Under the pieces are notes generated by a model. That model searched no databases. It saw nothing but the letters and a program-made list of their open reading frames with translations, and was not told where the DNA came from. This document shows positions 22,001 to 31,398 of a stretch of DNA of 64,000 nucleotides, in pieces (the stretch's first letter is position 1; the number at the start of each line of letters is the position of its first letter). The position numbers and the translations under genes were made by a program. This DNA is from Debaryomyces hansenii CBS767 (Eukaryota > Ascomycota > Pichiomycetes > Serinales > Debaryomycetaceae): contig NC_006045.2 of assembly GCF_000006445.2 (NCBI RefSeq), positions 1,523,443-1,587,442 of the forward strand, given 5' to 3'.

Positions 22001-22151
22001 CAGTCATGGGAGAAGGTGGCTCTTGAAACTTATTACTATTCATTTCGTTTGTCTCTCGATTATTTGGATTATTCGTAGACATGTTATACTGACCAGCAGC
22101 AAAACTATTGAATATGTTGTTTTTTGATTTATCTCTTCTCAAAAAACTCAT
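16068..22151 (-). CDS. CYR1: adenylate cyclase
   Basis: Makes cAMP from ATP in the Ras-cAMP-PKA pathway at the plasma membrane. The protein is 2027 aa. A disordered N-terminal half-kilobase of residues contains Gln-rich tracts and a poly-His run (near residue 320). A Ras-association domain follows (about 565-665, from NHIVRVFKEDNTFTTI), then some 20 leucine-rich repeats (about 690-1240) interrupted by a Ser-rich insert. A PP2C-like domain (about 1330-1600) contains AGCAMSIVYI and YTANIGDVETL. The class III cyclase domain (about 1645-1850) starts EGILALAFTDIKNSTLLW with the metal-binding Asp and includes EVKTEGDAFMVSF. A C-terminal CAP (Srv2)-binding-type helical region ends the protein. All fungal Cyr1 domains are present in order. 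Confidence 0.97.
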   Translation of the reverse strand: MSFLRRDKSKNNIFNSFAAGQYNMSTNNPNNRETNEMNSNKFQEPPSPMTDNFEGSAMNTTTNQTGANSSAIGSENGANTRPKLDKKLSSNGVYPTSSSSSMSSNDRNEGQIFFNSKFSEHDDRIVLQGHHSQVQGNQAQGSQEQGNQVQQQQKMPVRNSSVGFNNEAMYSPRSSIVSLSTPPTQSNNNSELAVSSEQSHIKDNYKGFHANKRPKGLANIPPLAHPIKPRFRKKGSSLLGKLIYSSRKDSEGSQQSGELAPQHSIEVEPEMPEERDQQRRNSSGNNGGQTQVNKKSVSSAGSNSSKHKFRIPSISLDHHHHHHSHNDEPEETNQQPRAHSTSSAEIRYNNKGGDKKMPTSFDLDMDINEMQGIVKSPNQSSTHENKNPLSDIDAARSFTFNLTDTNSKVPLQQTSDNVNLLMQRSSSSVASSVPSGNVNTRQNVNRSGGGWRAPDSWDVKLNGPLGSAKGDNRSLSDSDNEDKMDDRISSADTSSTLSNSMNQLNDKPTNKLQNAQQVSPRKQNKKSDVRAETPKNSRSNLPVLYGSSNISHVVPTQSDSKSLTKGPNHIVRVFKEDNTFTTILCPLETTTAELLNIVQMKFFLESTTNYQISVYIGNCVKVLEPFERPLKIQMGLLMLSGYSDNDNLRIIGREDLSYICKFVVENIYLRNLTHEEEIMLSKDYVDVNISNSDLKNIPIIFHQHTYEIEKLNVSDNPSIYIPLDFIQSCTNLTSIIFSRNGCSKFPINFLEAKQLTHLNMEKNFLDDLPSKIGHLRNLTHLKLNSNQLSTLPKSFGKLQNLVSLNLSSNYLEAYPEAISELYNLADLDLSYNDLSYLPESIGKLTQLIKLNVSTNKLSKTLPLYITKLISLKRFDLRYNKLTNVDVLGSLPNLEVVYASKNNISTFNDEMESLRLLHFDRNPITDLTFDTLLPNLAVLDLSKAKITAIPPEFMHKISSIEKLVLDKNHLINLPNEIGNLTKLAYLSAYGNNLQVLPPSIDKLVSLQYLDLHSNNLQLLPNGIWDLKSLTYLNVSSNMLSTLPQPPLSVAKRISSTANFRQSPISGLSLESDSRRPSFQSVIESDSTNTPIEPTDAIAEVSSEGGPYEESSTSSVNFNNSSGSLADSLLVLVLADNRLDDDCFDSISFLVELKTLNLSYNDLLEIPEGAARRMTKLVELYLSGNELTSLPTDDLDNIKSLKLLYLNNNKFVSLPAELSKLVNLQHLDVGSNQLKYNISNWPYDWNWHWNKNLKYLNFSGNKRFEIKQSHMKNPDTGEDFDSLLVLKNLKVLGLIDVTLTTTSVPDHTIDMRIRTTASELDNIGYGVSDTMGMRDHVSSRDIFIQKFRGNENEVLICSIDGKSGSPNHTHRISALVKSLFVPNFTNELNKLKNEEGIQDAIRRTFLSLNKEINGILSAKKYNCFNPSSQISPEFADLNLRDDAAAGCAMSIVYIKEKKLYTANIGDVETLLSMSNGDHILLTNKHDPTNRTEFERIRASGGYVSGDGALDGDLAVSRGVGFFNYLPHTHSGPDISEIELTSADDMIIMATKVLWNYITFEIAVDILRQEKNDPMIAAQKLRDYAICYGATDKIAVIVITLGEKKSNKMKFGTKAFYNNLGQENDVFAKKRRDRSQLLVGDSTLRRLEEEIEPPEGILALAFTDIKNSTLLWDSYPVAMRSAIKIHNAIMRRQLRIVGGYEVKTEGDAFMVSFPSPTAALLWCFNVQQQLLKQDWPAEILETDHCCEVTDSKGEVIFRGLSVRMGIHWGSPVCELDYVTRRMDYFGPMVNRASRIMAIADGGQIAVSSDFLAEIRALYKIHEDVTSGATTLYDAYQGNVRGGEIIEREIRSIEEIKWSFFELGEKKLKGLETPELITLVYPKKLEVRFEIFQKRLFHIEDSQSSTRIVGTLPVYSIYGLRTVSLRLENICSCINGGVHVNEGFQMNSSDLISEKINSSFKESDLMGLLNHIVTRIENCAATLHLRQQMSLLGDKGGYIDFTQIQPISNVMDDLKNLIEQFEQYKMLQEGL

Positions 22152-22411
22152 TTACCAACGAATAAATAACGATCTACAAAACAAGAATAGTATAATCTAA
22201 TTCTCCTAATACGCCAAAAAGGATAGACGGGAGTTTGAACGAAAATTCAAATAAATTATATACAGTACAATGATATTTTTATACCCAATGTATACAATAC
22301 GAAAATTTCATTGATTTATGTTCATAATCGTAACATTTTAATCGTATTCAATGGTTTCATTTATATATTATTCTTATGCAAACAGCGTAAACTTATTTAT
22401 ATACATATATA
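22152..22411. promoter_or_regulatory. CYR1-LMO1 divergent promoter
   Basis: About 260 bp of AT-rich sequence separate the divergent CYR1 and LMO1 starts. A TATATACATATATAATG run directly precedes the inferred LMO1 start. Nothing else stands out. Confidence 0.5.
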
Positions 22412-24439
22412 ATGAGCTGGTCTTCGAGGTCTATAAATCACAAACTTAGTGATTTGTTAAGCAAGAGTGAGTATAAAAATTAGAGAGACTGGGCGGTCCA
22501 AGTGATTCAAAATGCATATTAACAAGTAGGAAACCTAGACCCGAGTCAGTTAGATACTGAAACAAGCATTGTTTTTGCGAGCATATTGAAAAACAATATT
22601 TTGGGAAAGGATAAACAGGAAAAGGTGAACTCGATCGTAATATTGGCTAAATTATTAGATGTGATCGAGAGTAGTAATACTATTTCAGAAGAGCTAGGAA
22701 AAATACTAGACCACGAGCTCATGGAAACGCTATTGGCAGTGATTTCTTTTAATATGTCGATCGAGACATATAAGGCTATTTTGAGGACTTGTATGATCAT
22801 GGCTTCCGGGACATTATTCAGGTTTGTTAACGAAGTGATTGACGATTATTTACCGCTCTATGATTCCTTGACGGAGTGCATTGATAATATAGACATCATC
22901 ACGGATAAGCTTCAGTTGCACGATAGCAAGATTAACTCCTATACCGTGAATTTTGTTGCGGATTTAATTGATACCGCATTAAACTTCGATTACGATGGGA
23001 TAATCCCGATTGCCGAGAGACTTAAGCGAGTAGATTTTTTTCAAATAGTGGACAGAAAAATCCCTCCAGAGGATGAATTAATGGCAGACCTGGTAGTTCG
23101 GTTAAAAGTCACATACTATAAGTTGAACCAATTTTTGCAAGTAACGAGATTTAACCTATCTATCCAGTCTCACCAAATAATGTTAGACGATCTTTTGAGT
23201 TCGTTGGACGTGTCTTTAAACGAAGGTGGAACTGCAGCAACACCTCAAGAATATGTTGAAATGGGCTTTACTGAAACTCCTGCAGAATATGTTACAAATA
23301 ATTTCTCTATTTTATCAGCAATGGAACTTGGCATAGTTTTAAGAAACCCTATTCACACATTTAAAAAGAAGTTCCATCAAGAACTAATGTTGAACGATAA
23401 AAAGACATTTCCATTAAGCATTTTTATAAATAAGGTTGTGGAAATGTGGATTAATATCTTCGAGGACATTGAGCAATACCCAAATATTCATTCACTAATT
23501 CTCAAATGGGAGAGAATGATTTACTATTCGATGACCAGTTGCTTGATATTTTGGCAAGATGCGGGGTGTCAATTAGATGCGGCCGATGATGTTGACAAGA
23601 TTGTAGAATTACTAAAGCCAAATATTGAAAAATTAGAATACAAAAAAAGCGAATCGGTTGAAGAATGTTTAGTTTCTTCATCGGGTCTGATTGATAATTT
23701 GAGAGGAATACAAGTTCAAAAACTCAAGCGCCTGCACCAGCAGAAATGGAATAACAAATTCGCCCAATTCAACGAACATCTATCCAAAGAGGCGATGGAT
23801 TTTCTTTGTGAACAAAGAGTTATTCAATTACTAAAGGGCTCGTGGGTCTATACTGAGAAATATGGTGAGTTTCTATTGAACCGTGAGAACCCGAAGCTGT
23901 CTCATAAGTATTACTTCATATTGCTTTCACCAAATAGAAAGGAGATTTATTACAAGAAATTCTCAGAAAAGCCAACTGTTAACCCGTCATTCGAACAAAT
24001 GGAATCGCGTTCTATCAAGCTATCTGAAATTGCCAATTTCCGAAGCACAAAGCTTAATGAAAAACTGAATAACCAAGAAAAGAATAATAACAACGCAGTG
24101 TCAGTCAGAGGAACTATCTCCTACGAGAAACTTACCTTGGTTGACACAGATGATACTAAATTGCTTAGTTTTGTAACCGATACGGAAGTTAATAAGTACG
24201 TTTGGTTAGATGGCTTGAAAATGTTAAAGGGAATGGTTAACAAAGGTGATCTTTCAGCAGAAACCGAAAAACAATTGAATTCTTTGATTGATATTAGAAG
24301 GACTACACAGCTACTTAACCTTGAAGATAATGAAGTGGAAAACTACATTACCGATCATTTAGATAATAGTGATGCTGAAGACACCTATGATTTAAATGAA
24401 TTATCAGAGGTCACAAAAGATACATATTTTTACAGGTAG
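22412..24439 (+). CDS. LMO1: ELMO homologue LMO1, spliced
   Basis: Fungal ELMO-family protein; with Dck1 it forms the exchange factor for Rho5 in stress and mitophagy responses. Exon 1 (22412-22466) encodes MSWSSRSINHKLSDLLSK; after a 63-bp intron exon 2 (22530-24439) continues with NLDPSQLDTETSIVF. The spliced product is 654 aa, close to S. cerevisiae Lmo1 (665 aa). The body is helical and Armadillo-like. A PH-type domain occupies about residues 460-590 (KGSWVYTEKYGEFLLNRENP onward), followed by an acidic tail. Without splicing there is no ATG before the conserved region: the exon-2 frame runs from a TAA at 22520 to its first ATG well inside conserved sequence. Identity is likely; the intron is an inference. 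Confidence 0.78.
22467..22529 (+). other. inferred spliceosomal intron in LMO1
   Basis: The donor is GTGAGT at 22467-22472, the branch site TATTAAC at 22517-22523 (one mismatch to TACTAAC), and the acceptor TAG at 22527-22529, giving 63 bp. An AAG acceptor at 22524-22526 would also keep the frame and would add one codon. The branch-to-acceptor distance is very short. The phase works: exon 1 leaves one base over, completed by two bases of exon 2. Confidence 0.7.
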
Positions 24440-24693
24440 TCTCAAGAAACCCCCCTCTTACAGGTGGTTGTAATGTCATTCAATTATACTTATAGATTTT
24501 ATATAATATAATGTAATACACCATATATGTCTTATTTATTTCAGTATACATCTGCTATGCTGAAGATTAGCTGCAAATTGAATGGTTACGTAGCTCTGTC
24601 CATTTTGGTTCAATGAGATTTAATTTTTTATGCTCATCTCATTGAAGAAGAATTCAATAAGGTTAAAAGACAAGTTAATCATTCATTATTATC

Positions 24694-27009
24694 ATGGCAA
24701 AGAAGAGCAATAAGAGTAATAAGTTATCTACTTTACAGAAGCCTTCACAGAAGGATTTTATCTTGACTATTGATAGTGATTCAGAGGGCGAGAATGAAAT
24801 ACCTGATTTAGAAGAAGAATCCGAAGTGGATCAAGAGTTGAAGGAAGAGGAAAAGCCAAAACCAAAGCCAAAGCCAAAGTCTAAAAAAAACAAGAAGAAT
24901 AAAGATATCAACAATGATCAAGAAAAAACTGAAGAACAAGAAGAAATAAACCCTAATTTTACATTTTCGTTAGATGGATTTGAAACTAGTACAGCATTCG
25001 ACGGATGGGATTTTAAAGTAGAATCCAACGGCGATGTAACAAAGAAGCCTATAAGCAAAGATGTTGATTTAGATGGTATCTTGAGAAGGAAAGGTGGTTT
25101 GGCGAACTTAGCTGGGTCTGACGTTAAGGTTGATGAGAAGAACGACGAAGTGGAGTCCGAAGAAGTCGAAGAAGTCGAAGAAGACGACGAAGACGAAGAG
25201 AACGAACAAGAAGGTGATGATGATGATGATGAATTAGCTCTAGATGGATTCGGAATGAGCGCTACGGAAGCATCTGCAAATGCTGACGATGATCAAGACG
25301 AACAAGAACCTGAAGATGACGACGAAGGAGTTGAAGCCGATATGGACGAGGAATACCCGGGTTCCGATCAAGAAGATGAAAAGCCTGTTGAAGATACTGC
25401 CGAAGATATGGCTGAATTTTATGCTGATGAAGAAGAAGCAACTACTGCTAAAAAACAACTCCATACTACCTTCCAAAGTTTACAATTATCACGTCCTGTT
25501 TTAAAGGGTTTGTCACAGTTGGGATATACTAAACCATCACCAATTCAATCCGCTTGTATTCCAATAGCTTTACTTGGTAAGGATATAGTTGCTGGTGCCG
25601 TTACAGGTTCTGGTAAGACTGCTGCATATATGATTCCAATAATTGAAAGATTGTTATATAAGCCTGCTAAAATTTCTTCAACCAGAGTTATTGTATTGGC
25701 TCCAACAAGAGAGTTGGCAATTCAAGTTTGTGATGTTGGTAAGAAAATAGGGCAATTTGTTAATAATTTGAACTTCGGATTAGCAGTAGGTGGTCTTAAT
25801 TTAAGGCAACAAGAACAACAATTGAAAACCAGACCTGATATAGTCATCGCTACACCAGGTAGATTAATTGATCATATTAGAAATTCCCCATCATTTTCGA
25901 TTGATTCCCTTGAAGTTTTGGTAATTGATGAAGCCGATCGTATGTTAGATGAAGGATTTCAAGCTGAATTAACAGAAATTTTATCCTTAATTCCAAGACA
26001 TAAAAGACAGACATTATTGTATTCTGCTACAATGAATACAAAAATTCAAGATTTAATTCAATTATCTTTGCAGAAACCAGTGCGTGTGATGATCGATCCA
26101 CCTAAATCTGCAGCCATTAAGTTAGTTCAAGAGTTTGTTCGTATTCGTAAGAGAGATCACTTAAAACCAGCATTATTATTCCAATTGATAAAAAGTGTTG
26201 ATCCAAGTCAACAAAATCGTATCGTTGTTTTCGTTGCGAGAAAAGAATCTGCGCATAAATTAAGAATTATTCTAGGTCTTTTGGGTATGAGAGTGTCCGA
26301 ATTGCATGGTTCTTTGACCCAAGAGCAGCGTCTTGCCAGTGTTAATGACTTCAAAAATTTAACTGTTCCAGTTTTGATTTGTACTGATTTGGCTGCAAGA
26401 GGTTTAGATATTCCAAAAATTGAAATTGTTATTAATTATGATATGCCAAAAACTCACGAAATTTATTTGCATAGAGTTGGTAGAACAGCAAGAGCTGGAA
26501 GAGAAGGTAAATCTATTACATTTGTGGGTGAATCTACGCAAGACAGAGCAATTGTTAAGGATGCGATTAAATCTATAAGTGAAGAACAAGCAAGGAACTC
26601 AAAACAAGGCAAAGCCGTTTCTCGTAATGTTGACTGGAAAGAGGTCGAAGAGTTGAATAAAATAGTTGAATCCAAAGCGACTGTAATTGAAGAAGTGTTA
26701 GACGAAGAAAAGCAAGCAAAGGAAATGTTACATGCAGAAATGGAATTATCTAAGGCCACTAATATGATCAAACATGAAAAGGAAATTCAATCACGTCCAA
26801 GGCGTACATGGTTCGAATCCGAAAAGGATAAGAAGCATCAAACCGAGGTTATGCAACAATTAACGAAGCACGGTAAGAAAGTTAATTCCCATAAGAGGAA
26901 GGCAATTGAAGTCAAGAAAGAAAATTCTTCGAGATCTTATAAGAAGACTAAACAAGATAGGATGAGTGTACAGAAAAAGCCAAAATCAAATGGTAAAAAT
27001 AAGAAATAA
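24694..27009 (+). CDS. DRS1: DEAD-box RNA helicase DRS1
   Basis: Nucleolar ATP-dependent RNA helicase needed for 60S subunit assembly. The 771-aa protein starts with basic and acidic low-complexity sequence carrying the Drs1 mark [11 protein letters not shown]. All helicase motifs are present: the Q motif ([11 protein letters not shown]), [10 protein letters not shown] (I), PTRELAIQ (Ia), TPGR (Ib), [10 protein letters not shown] (II), SATM (III), VFVARK (IV), [10 protein letters not shown] (V) and [10 protein letters not shown] (VI). The C-terminus is Lys-rich, as in nucleolar helicases. S. cerevisiae Drs1 is 752 aa. Confidence 0.96.
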   Translation: MAKKSNKSNKLSTLQKPSQKDFILTIDSDSEGENEIPDLEEESEVDQELKEEEKPKPKPKPKSKKNKKNKDINNDQEKTEEQEEINPNFTFSLDGFETSTAFDGWDFKVESNGDVTKKPISKDVDLDGILRRKGGLANLAGSDVKVDEKNDEVESEEVEEVEEDDEDEENEQEGDDDDDELALDGFGMSATEASANADDDQDEQEPEDDDEGVEADMDEEYPGSDQEDEKPVEDTAEDMAEFYADEEEATTAKKQLHTTFQSLQLSRPVLKGLSQLGYTKPSPIQSACIPIALLGKDIVAGAVTGSGKTAAYMIPIIERLLYKPAKISSTRVIVLAPTRELAIQVCDVGKKIGQFVNNLNFGLAVGGLNLRQQEQQLKTRPDIVIATPGRLIDHIRNSPSFSIDSLEVLVIDEADRMLDEGFQAELTEILSLIPRHKRQTLLYSATMNTKIQDLIQLSLQKPVRVMIDPPKSAAIKLVQEFVRIRKRDHLKPALLFQLIKSVDPSQQNRIVVFVARKESAHKLRIILGLLGMRVSELHGSLTQEQRLASVNDFKNLTVPVLICTDLAARGLDIPKIEIVINYDMPKTHEIYLHRVGRTARAGREGKSITFVGESTQDRAIVKDAIKSISEEQARNSKQGKAVSRNVDWKEVEELNKIVESKATVIEEVLDEEKQAKEMLHAEMELSKATNMIKHEKEIQSRPRRTWFESEKDKKHQTEVMQQLTKHGKKVNSHKRKAIEVKKENSSRSYKKTKQDRMSVQKKPKSNGKNKK

Positions 27010-27142
27010 TAACATTTATATATGTATATAGTTCAATATAGATATAAAATTGTCGCTTAATGTCGTAACAATAATTGGCGCGATGATACTTGGTATTTTA
27101 TCTACCGAATATCACTTAACTATTACTTACAGCAGCACCAAT

Positions 27143-27721
27143 ATGACATCTCAAAATAGATACGTGGAAGTATTCAATGGCATTTATTCGGCTGATATAA
27201 CTAATCCTTCTAAGTTATTATTTCAAATTGTAATATTACAAAGTTTTTATTATATAACGGCCTTAGTGATATTTTATTTAATTTCTTCATTAAACGGATA
27301 TGACTTCAAAATAGATTGGATATTCCTGTGGGAGCTAATAGCACTGGACAATGCAATGGGATTGATTCTTTTTGCATTATGGTTATTTGATTCATTATTA
27401 TGCGTGTTGTTTGTCACGATTGTGGTTGGGAGGTCAAAGTTGGCATGGGATTTTGCCATTACCATTCATATAATAAATTTAATTGTTGTGTGGTTATATA
27501 CTGGTAAGTTTCCAACATCAACTTTGTGGTGGTGTTTACAGGTGCTAAGTGCTGTATTATTGGTTACTTTATCCACATATCTGACTAGATGGAAAGAATT
27601 ACGAACTACTTTTTTCGACAATATGTTAGATCAACAAGAATTAGGTGAAGTGGATCATTCGAATAGTCAGGATATAGAAATGCTGAATTTGCCAGCCGAG
27701 GCTTCACTGCCGAGTAAATAA
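27143..27721 (+). CDS. SYS1: Golgi membrane protein SYS1
   Basis: Integral Golgi membrane protein that, once Arl3 is acetylated by NatC, recruits it to the trans-Golgi. The ATG at 27143 gives 192 aa against 203 in S. cerevisiae. The frame is open upstream, with a possible ATG at 27083, but only the part from NPSKLLFQIVILQSFYYITA resembles Sys1. Four membrane segments are visible, and VGRSKLAWDFAITIH followed by LTRWKELRTTFFD are near-invariant family stretches. The tail is hydrophilic. It begins only about 130 bp after the DRS1 stop, in the same direction. Confidence 0.92.
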   Translation: MTSQNRYVEVFNGIYSADITNPSKLLFQIVILQSFYYITALVIFYLISSLNGYDFKIDWIFLWELIALDNAMGLILFALWLFDSLLCVLFVTIVVGRSKLAWDFAITIHIINLIVVWLYTGKFPTSTLWWCLQVLSAVLLVTLSTYLTRWKELRTTFFDNMLDQQELGEVDHSNSQDIEMLNLPAEASLPSK

Positions 27722-27860
27722 AATCCTGCAATACGTAAATAATCATTAATATAAATATCAAGAATCGTCAATCCAACTTATATAATCTGGTAGTTTTATT
27801 GTATTATTTAACTTTAGGGAAATAAGAGTACGGTCACTGCTAAATTCATATTACGTCTAC

Positions 27861-27889
27861 ATATTATTATTATTATTATATTATTATTA
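27861..27889. repeat. ATT trinucleotide tract
   Basis: An (ATT)n-like tract with one interruption lies in the spacer between the convergent SYS1 and phosphatase genes. The rest of 27722-27971 shows nothing recognisable. Confidence 0.8.
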
Positions 27890-27971
27890 CAATTGTTATA
27901 GTTATAATGTTACGGTTTTATAATAAGAATAATAACAAGTTAAAGATACTTTTCGATAACATATAACTCCA

Positions 27972-29813
27972 CTACGAAACATAAGTATTCTCGCTTTGAA
28001 TTAGACTAAAATAGATTGTTTTCAAATCATCTTCAGTAAGTCCAACGTAAGTTTTTAGATAATTTTCAATGCCACCAAATTTTCTGTCAATTATACTAAG
28101 TGTAGCTAACATTGTTTCACATCTTGAACTTACTAAATTATCGAATCCATCCTTTTCAACGCTCCAGCTATCACGCCCTTGTTTTAAATTGGATTCAAAT
28201 TCTGCATATGTTTCATGCTTCTGAAAAATTCCAATTCCCGCCAAATACTTCTTTCTAATGTTCTCAAATTCAGGCTTTAACCCTACAGCGGTTAAACTAT
28301 ACTCTCTTGCTATTATGTTTTTGTTGACCCCCATAAATAGCAAGATTAACATGCATACTATTCCTGTTCTATCTTTTCCTGCTGAACAATGGAATACAAA
28401 CTTTTTACCTTTCAGAACTTCATCACGAATAAATTCAAATACTTTCTTATACACGTCAGTGCTATTAACTAACATATTTTCATACACTGAAGTATACGTA
28501 TACCAGCTAGTTAATAGGTTGGTGAAGCTTCCAAGAATATCTTTTGGATCCCGCTTCTCTTCAATATCAAAGGGGCAATGAATCCTCCTTAATCCAAATC
28601 TCAGTAGTTCTTCATCTTTAACGCACCTTTTTGCTTCACTTTTAGTACGAAAGTCAAATATAGTATTTATTCCCAAATCTCGAAGCTTCTCTAATCCAGA
28701 ATCTCGAGATATATTATCCATTGTGGCACATCTAAAGATAGTGTTCGGCTTAACATATAAATATTCCTCGATATCATGAGAACGCGGCGAGTTGATTCTC
28801 CATCCTCCGATATCTCTAAAGTTACTAATACCTTGGATCAGTCGCCAGCGAGATGAGCCACGACCTTGGAGACTAATACTGAAAAACCTCTGAATTTCAT
28901 TTTCAGGCCTTAAGTAATCAATTATTACTTCATGCGCTGTATTATTGAGGTCGATTCGATCAGTTGCTAAATCTTCAGTGCTGCTCTTTTGCAATTGATT
29001 GTTCTTTGTAAGGCTTACGTCATGAAAGTAACGATCAGCATTTGGTATAAAAGTCAAATGATGAGAGTATCTTCCTCTATTTAAAAGATTTGTGAAGTGA
29101 CCACAATCTCCCAAGCCTATATCGTCATCCCGTGAACCATACATACTCAATACAGAAGTTTGATTTGTCAACTGACATAATTTCGAAAAATCTAATTTAA
29201 TGTCTGTCTTCAGTTCTTCGGGTCTCACAGATGCATACATGTACTCATATTCCTCAAGTTCTTCGCTGAAGAGAGTTTTATTATTCGATTTGAATGCATT
29301 CAGATAAAACTTGGAACAACAATTGATTAAATTTGGAACAATTATAGCTTTTTTTCTATCTTCCAAGCATTTGGAATAATATAAATCATTTTGCTTTATT
29401 ACCCATGCAAACATCATAGCTGCACCATCAAAATATCCTATAATTGACCACAAGTTTAATTGAACTTCTTTATTGGCATTTGCAATATATTTCACAGCTA
29501 CATCAATGTAATCAACACCTTTCTCCAAGTTCAGCCAATTACTTCTTTTAGATTCATCATATGGTATTTTTATCCGCAAACTGTATAAACCTAGTTCCGA
29601 TGACAAGACAGAAGCTAAGTTCTTGATGCGTGTTGAATTATAATCTTCATCTTCCCCTGGTATGACCAATACAACTTTTTGAGTTGGAGGTGATAAATGA
29701 TCTTTGTACGGGGTTGATGAAAATAGGAAATCTGGACTTCTAAGAACACCCACGAAATCCTTATCAATTACAATTGCTTTTTCAATATTACTTTTATGCT
29801 GTGCCTTTAGCAT
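27972..29813 (-). CDS. fusion of a degenerate alpha/beta-hydrolase domain and a tyrosine phosphatase
   Basis: A 613-aa protein with two parts. The N-terminal half (about residues 35-310) looks like an alpha/beta hydrolase: VVLVIPGEDEDYNSTRIKNLA, a possible acid segment MYGSRDDDIG, and NADRYFHDVS where the catalytic His would be. The nucleophile elbow reads GYFDG, with Phe where GxSxG needs Ser, so this half is probably inactive. The C-terminal half (about 335-613) is a Y_phosphatase3-type enzyme: IQGISNFRDIGGW, FDFRTKSEAK as the Asp/Arg segment, and the intact P-loop HCSAGKDRTG with the catalytic Cys and Arg. It is divergent from the MFS gene at 29962 with 148 bp between. Substrate is unknown; a phosphotyrosine or phosphoinositide is possible. 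Confidence 0.8.
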   Translation of the reverse strand: MLKAQHKSNIEKAIVIDKDFVGVLRSPDFLFSSTPYKDHLSPPTQKVVLVIPGEDEDYNSTRIKNLASVLSSELGLYSLRIKIPYDESKRSNWLNLEKGVDYIDVAVKYIANANKEVQLNLWSIIGYFDGAAMMFAWVIKQNDLYYSKCLEDRKKAIIVPNLINCCSKFYLNAFKSNNKTLFSEELEEYEYMYASVRPEELKTDIKLDFSKLCQLTNQTSVLSMYGSRDDDIGLGDCGHFTNLLNRGRYSHHLTFIPNADRYFHDVSLTKNNQLQKSSTEDLATDRIDLNNTAHEVIIDYLRPENEIQRFFSISLQGRGSSRWRLIQGISNFRDIGGWRINSPRSHDIEEYLYVKPNTIFRCATMDNISRDSGLEKLRDLGINTIFDFRTKSEAKRCVKDEELLRFGLRRIHCPFDIEEKRDPKDILGSFTNLLTSWYTYTSVYENMLVNSTDVYKKVFEFIRDEVLKGKKFVFHCSAGKDRTGIVCMLILLFMGVNKNIIAREYSLTAVGLKPEFENIRKKYLAGIGIFQKHETYAEFESNLKQGRDSWSVEKDGFDNLVSSRCETMLATLSIIDRKFGGIENYLKTYVGLTEDDLKTIYFSLIQSENTYVS

Positions 29814-29961
29814 TGACGTTAGATTACGACGTAAACCAATTCCGCGAGGTTCAATTCAGTCCAATTTTTTTATCGAAAGTTTGAAAAATTGATAAATGTC
29901 GGGAAATACGTAGTATTAAATGCCTTTCGGGTTTTTTGTCAGTGACTTTAAGGATTAAATA

Positions 29962-31398
29962 ATGCAAGAGTCTTTAGATCAGCGAAGGTCCGTATCGGCA
30001 TACTTGAACTTTTTTGCTGAGGAGATAGGCTTGAAGACATTAGCGAAATCTAATAAGGATGTGTTCATTATAATTTTGTTAAGAATGCTTCGATTGACTG
30101 GATTTGGTGCTACTTCTTTAATATTGGTACTTTATTTGAAACAAATTGGCTTTAAAGAACAGTTTATTGGGATGTTCATGACCGTAACATTCATCGGGGA
30201 TTTAGTTACAAGTTTTCTTTTGGCGATAGCTGCAGACATCATTGGAAGAAAGAATGTCTTGATATTTAGTTCTATCGCAATGACCCTAACAGGAATTTGC
30301 TTTGTTCTATTTGAAAACCCATTTCTTCTTACTGCCATTGCTGCTCTAGGAATTTTAACTCCTTACGGAGGAGAAGTTGGACCATTCCGGTCAATTGAAC
30401 AAAGTTCATTAGCGTCATTAGCACCTCCTGAACAACGTTCTGATATATATGCCTGGTACACATTCTTGGGTACATTTTGTGCAGCAGTAGGGTCCATTGT
30501 CTGTGGTACTTTAGTTGATTACATGAATACGCATTTAGATTACTCGTTGGCCGCAAGTTATAAGATAGCCTTCCTTGGCTATAGTGTTCTTTCGTTCCTA
30601 ACTATTATTTTATCATATTTCATCTCCATTCGTGTTGAATGGACGTCAGACGAGCAGGCTAAGAAAGATCAAAGTTCTAACCAAGCAGGTACTGGCCAGG
30701 ATGAAACATCCCAGTTATTAGGACCAGAGTCCTCGCCACAACCACAAGATCAGCAGGGTGACCGCGAGCAAGATCAAACAAAGCCTAAAGAATCTACGTT
30801 CAAATTCTTGCCTACATTAAATAAATCGATTTTAGTTATAGTGATAAAATTATCATTATTGTTTGCACTCGATTCGTTTGCTTCGTCATTAATATCAACG
30901 TCATGGATATCATACTATATAAAGGAAAAGTTTGATGCATCGGCATCGTATTTGGGTTCTGTCTTTTTTATAACTGGTATTATTAGCAGCTTCACCTCAC
31001 TATTAAGTACTTCGTTAACTAAACGGTTAGGTCCAGTTGTAACTATGGTTGTTACCCATTTACCTTCATCCATTCTTTTAGCACTCGTACCGTTCCCGAC
31101 ATCATTGAAATTTACAATGGCAATATTGATTTTAAGAGCTTCTACCCAATCTATGGATGTAGCTCCTAAGCACGTCTTTTTGGCTACATTGGTTCCATCA
31201 AGTGATAGAACAGCTGTATTTGGTTGGGTTAATGTTGTTAAAACTCTTGCCCAGGTGATTGGACCAACGATTACGGGCTTTTTCACTGTCTACAATATTC
31301 AATGGATATGTTTCGTGATTGCAGGATCATTGAAAGTTACCTATGATGTTGGTATATTAGCCACATTTTTATCGTACAATCGTCACACTAACCATTAG
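29962..31398 (+). CDS. MFS transporter, 12 membrane segments, substrate unknown
   Basis: A 478-aa major facilitator protein with six membrane helices, a central Gln/Asp-rich hydrophilic loop (about residues 230-280) and six more helices. The loop between helices 2 and 3 (AADIIGRKNVLIF) fits motif A. The stretch RSIEQSSLASLAPPEQRSDIYAWYTFLG is typical of a fungal MFS group related to YCR023C-like proteins. I cannot name the substrate. It is the last gene of the core-type block before the accessory cluster. Confidence 0.75.
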   Translation: MQESLDQRRSVSAYLNFFAEEIGLKTLAKSNKDVFIIILLRMLRLTGFGATSLILVLYLKQIGFKEQFIGMFMTVTFIGDLVTSFLLAIAADIIGRKNVLIFSSIAMTLTGICFVLFENPFLLTAIAALGILTPYGGEVGPFRSIEQSSLASLAPPEQRSDIYAWYTFLGTFCAAVGSIVCGTLVDYMNTHLDYSLAASYKIAFLGYSVLSFLTIILSYFISIRVEWTSDEQAKKDQSSNQAGTGQDETSQLLGPESSPQPQDQQGDREQDQTKPKESTFKFLPTLNKSILVIVIKLSLLFALDSFASSLISTSWISYYIKEKFDASASYLGSVFFITGIISSFTSLLSTSLTKRLGPVVTMVVTHLPSSILLALVPFPTSLKFTMAILILRASTQSMDVAPKHVFLATLVPSSDRTAVFGWVNVVKTLAQVIGPTITGFFTVYNIQWICFVIAGSLKVTYDVGILATFLSYNRHTNH

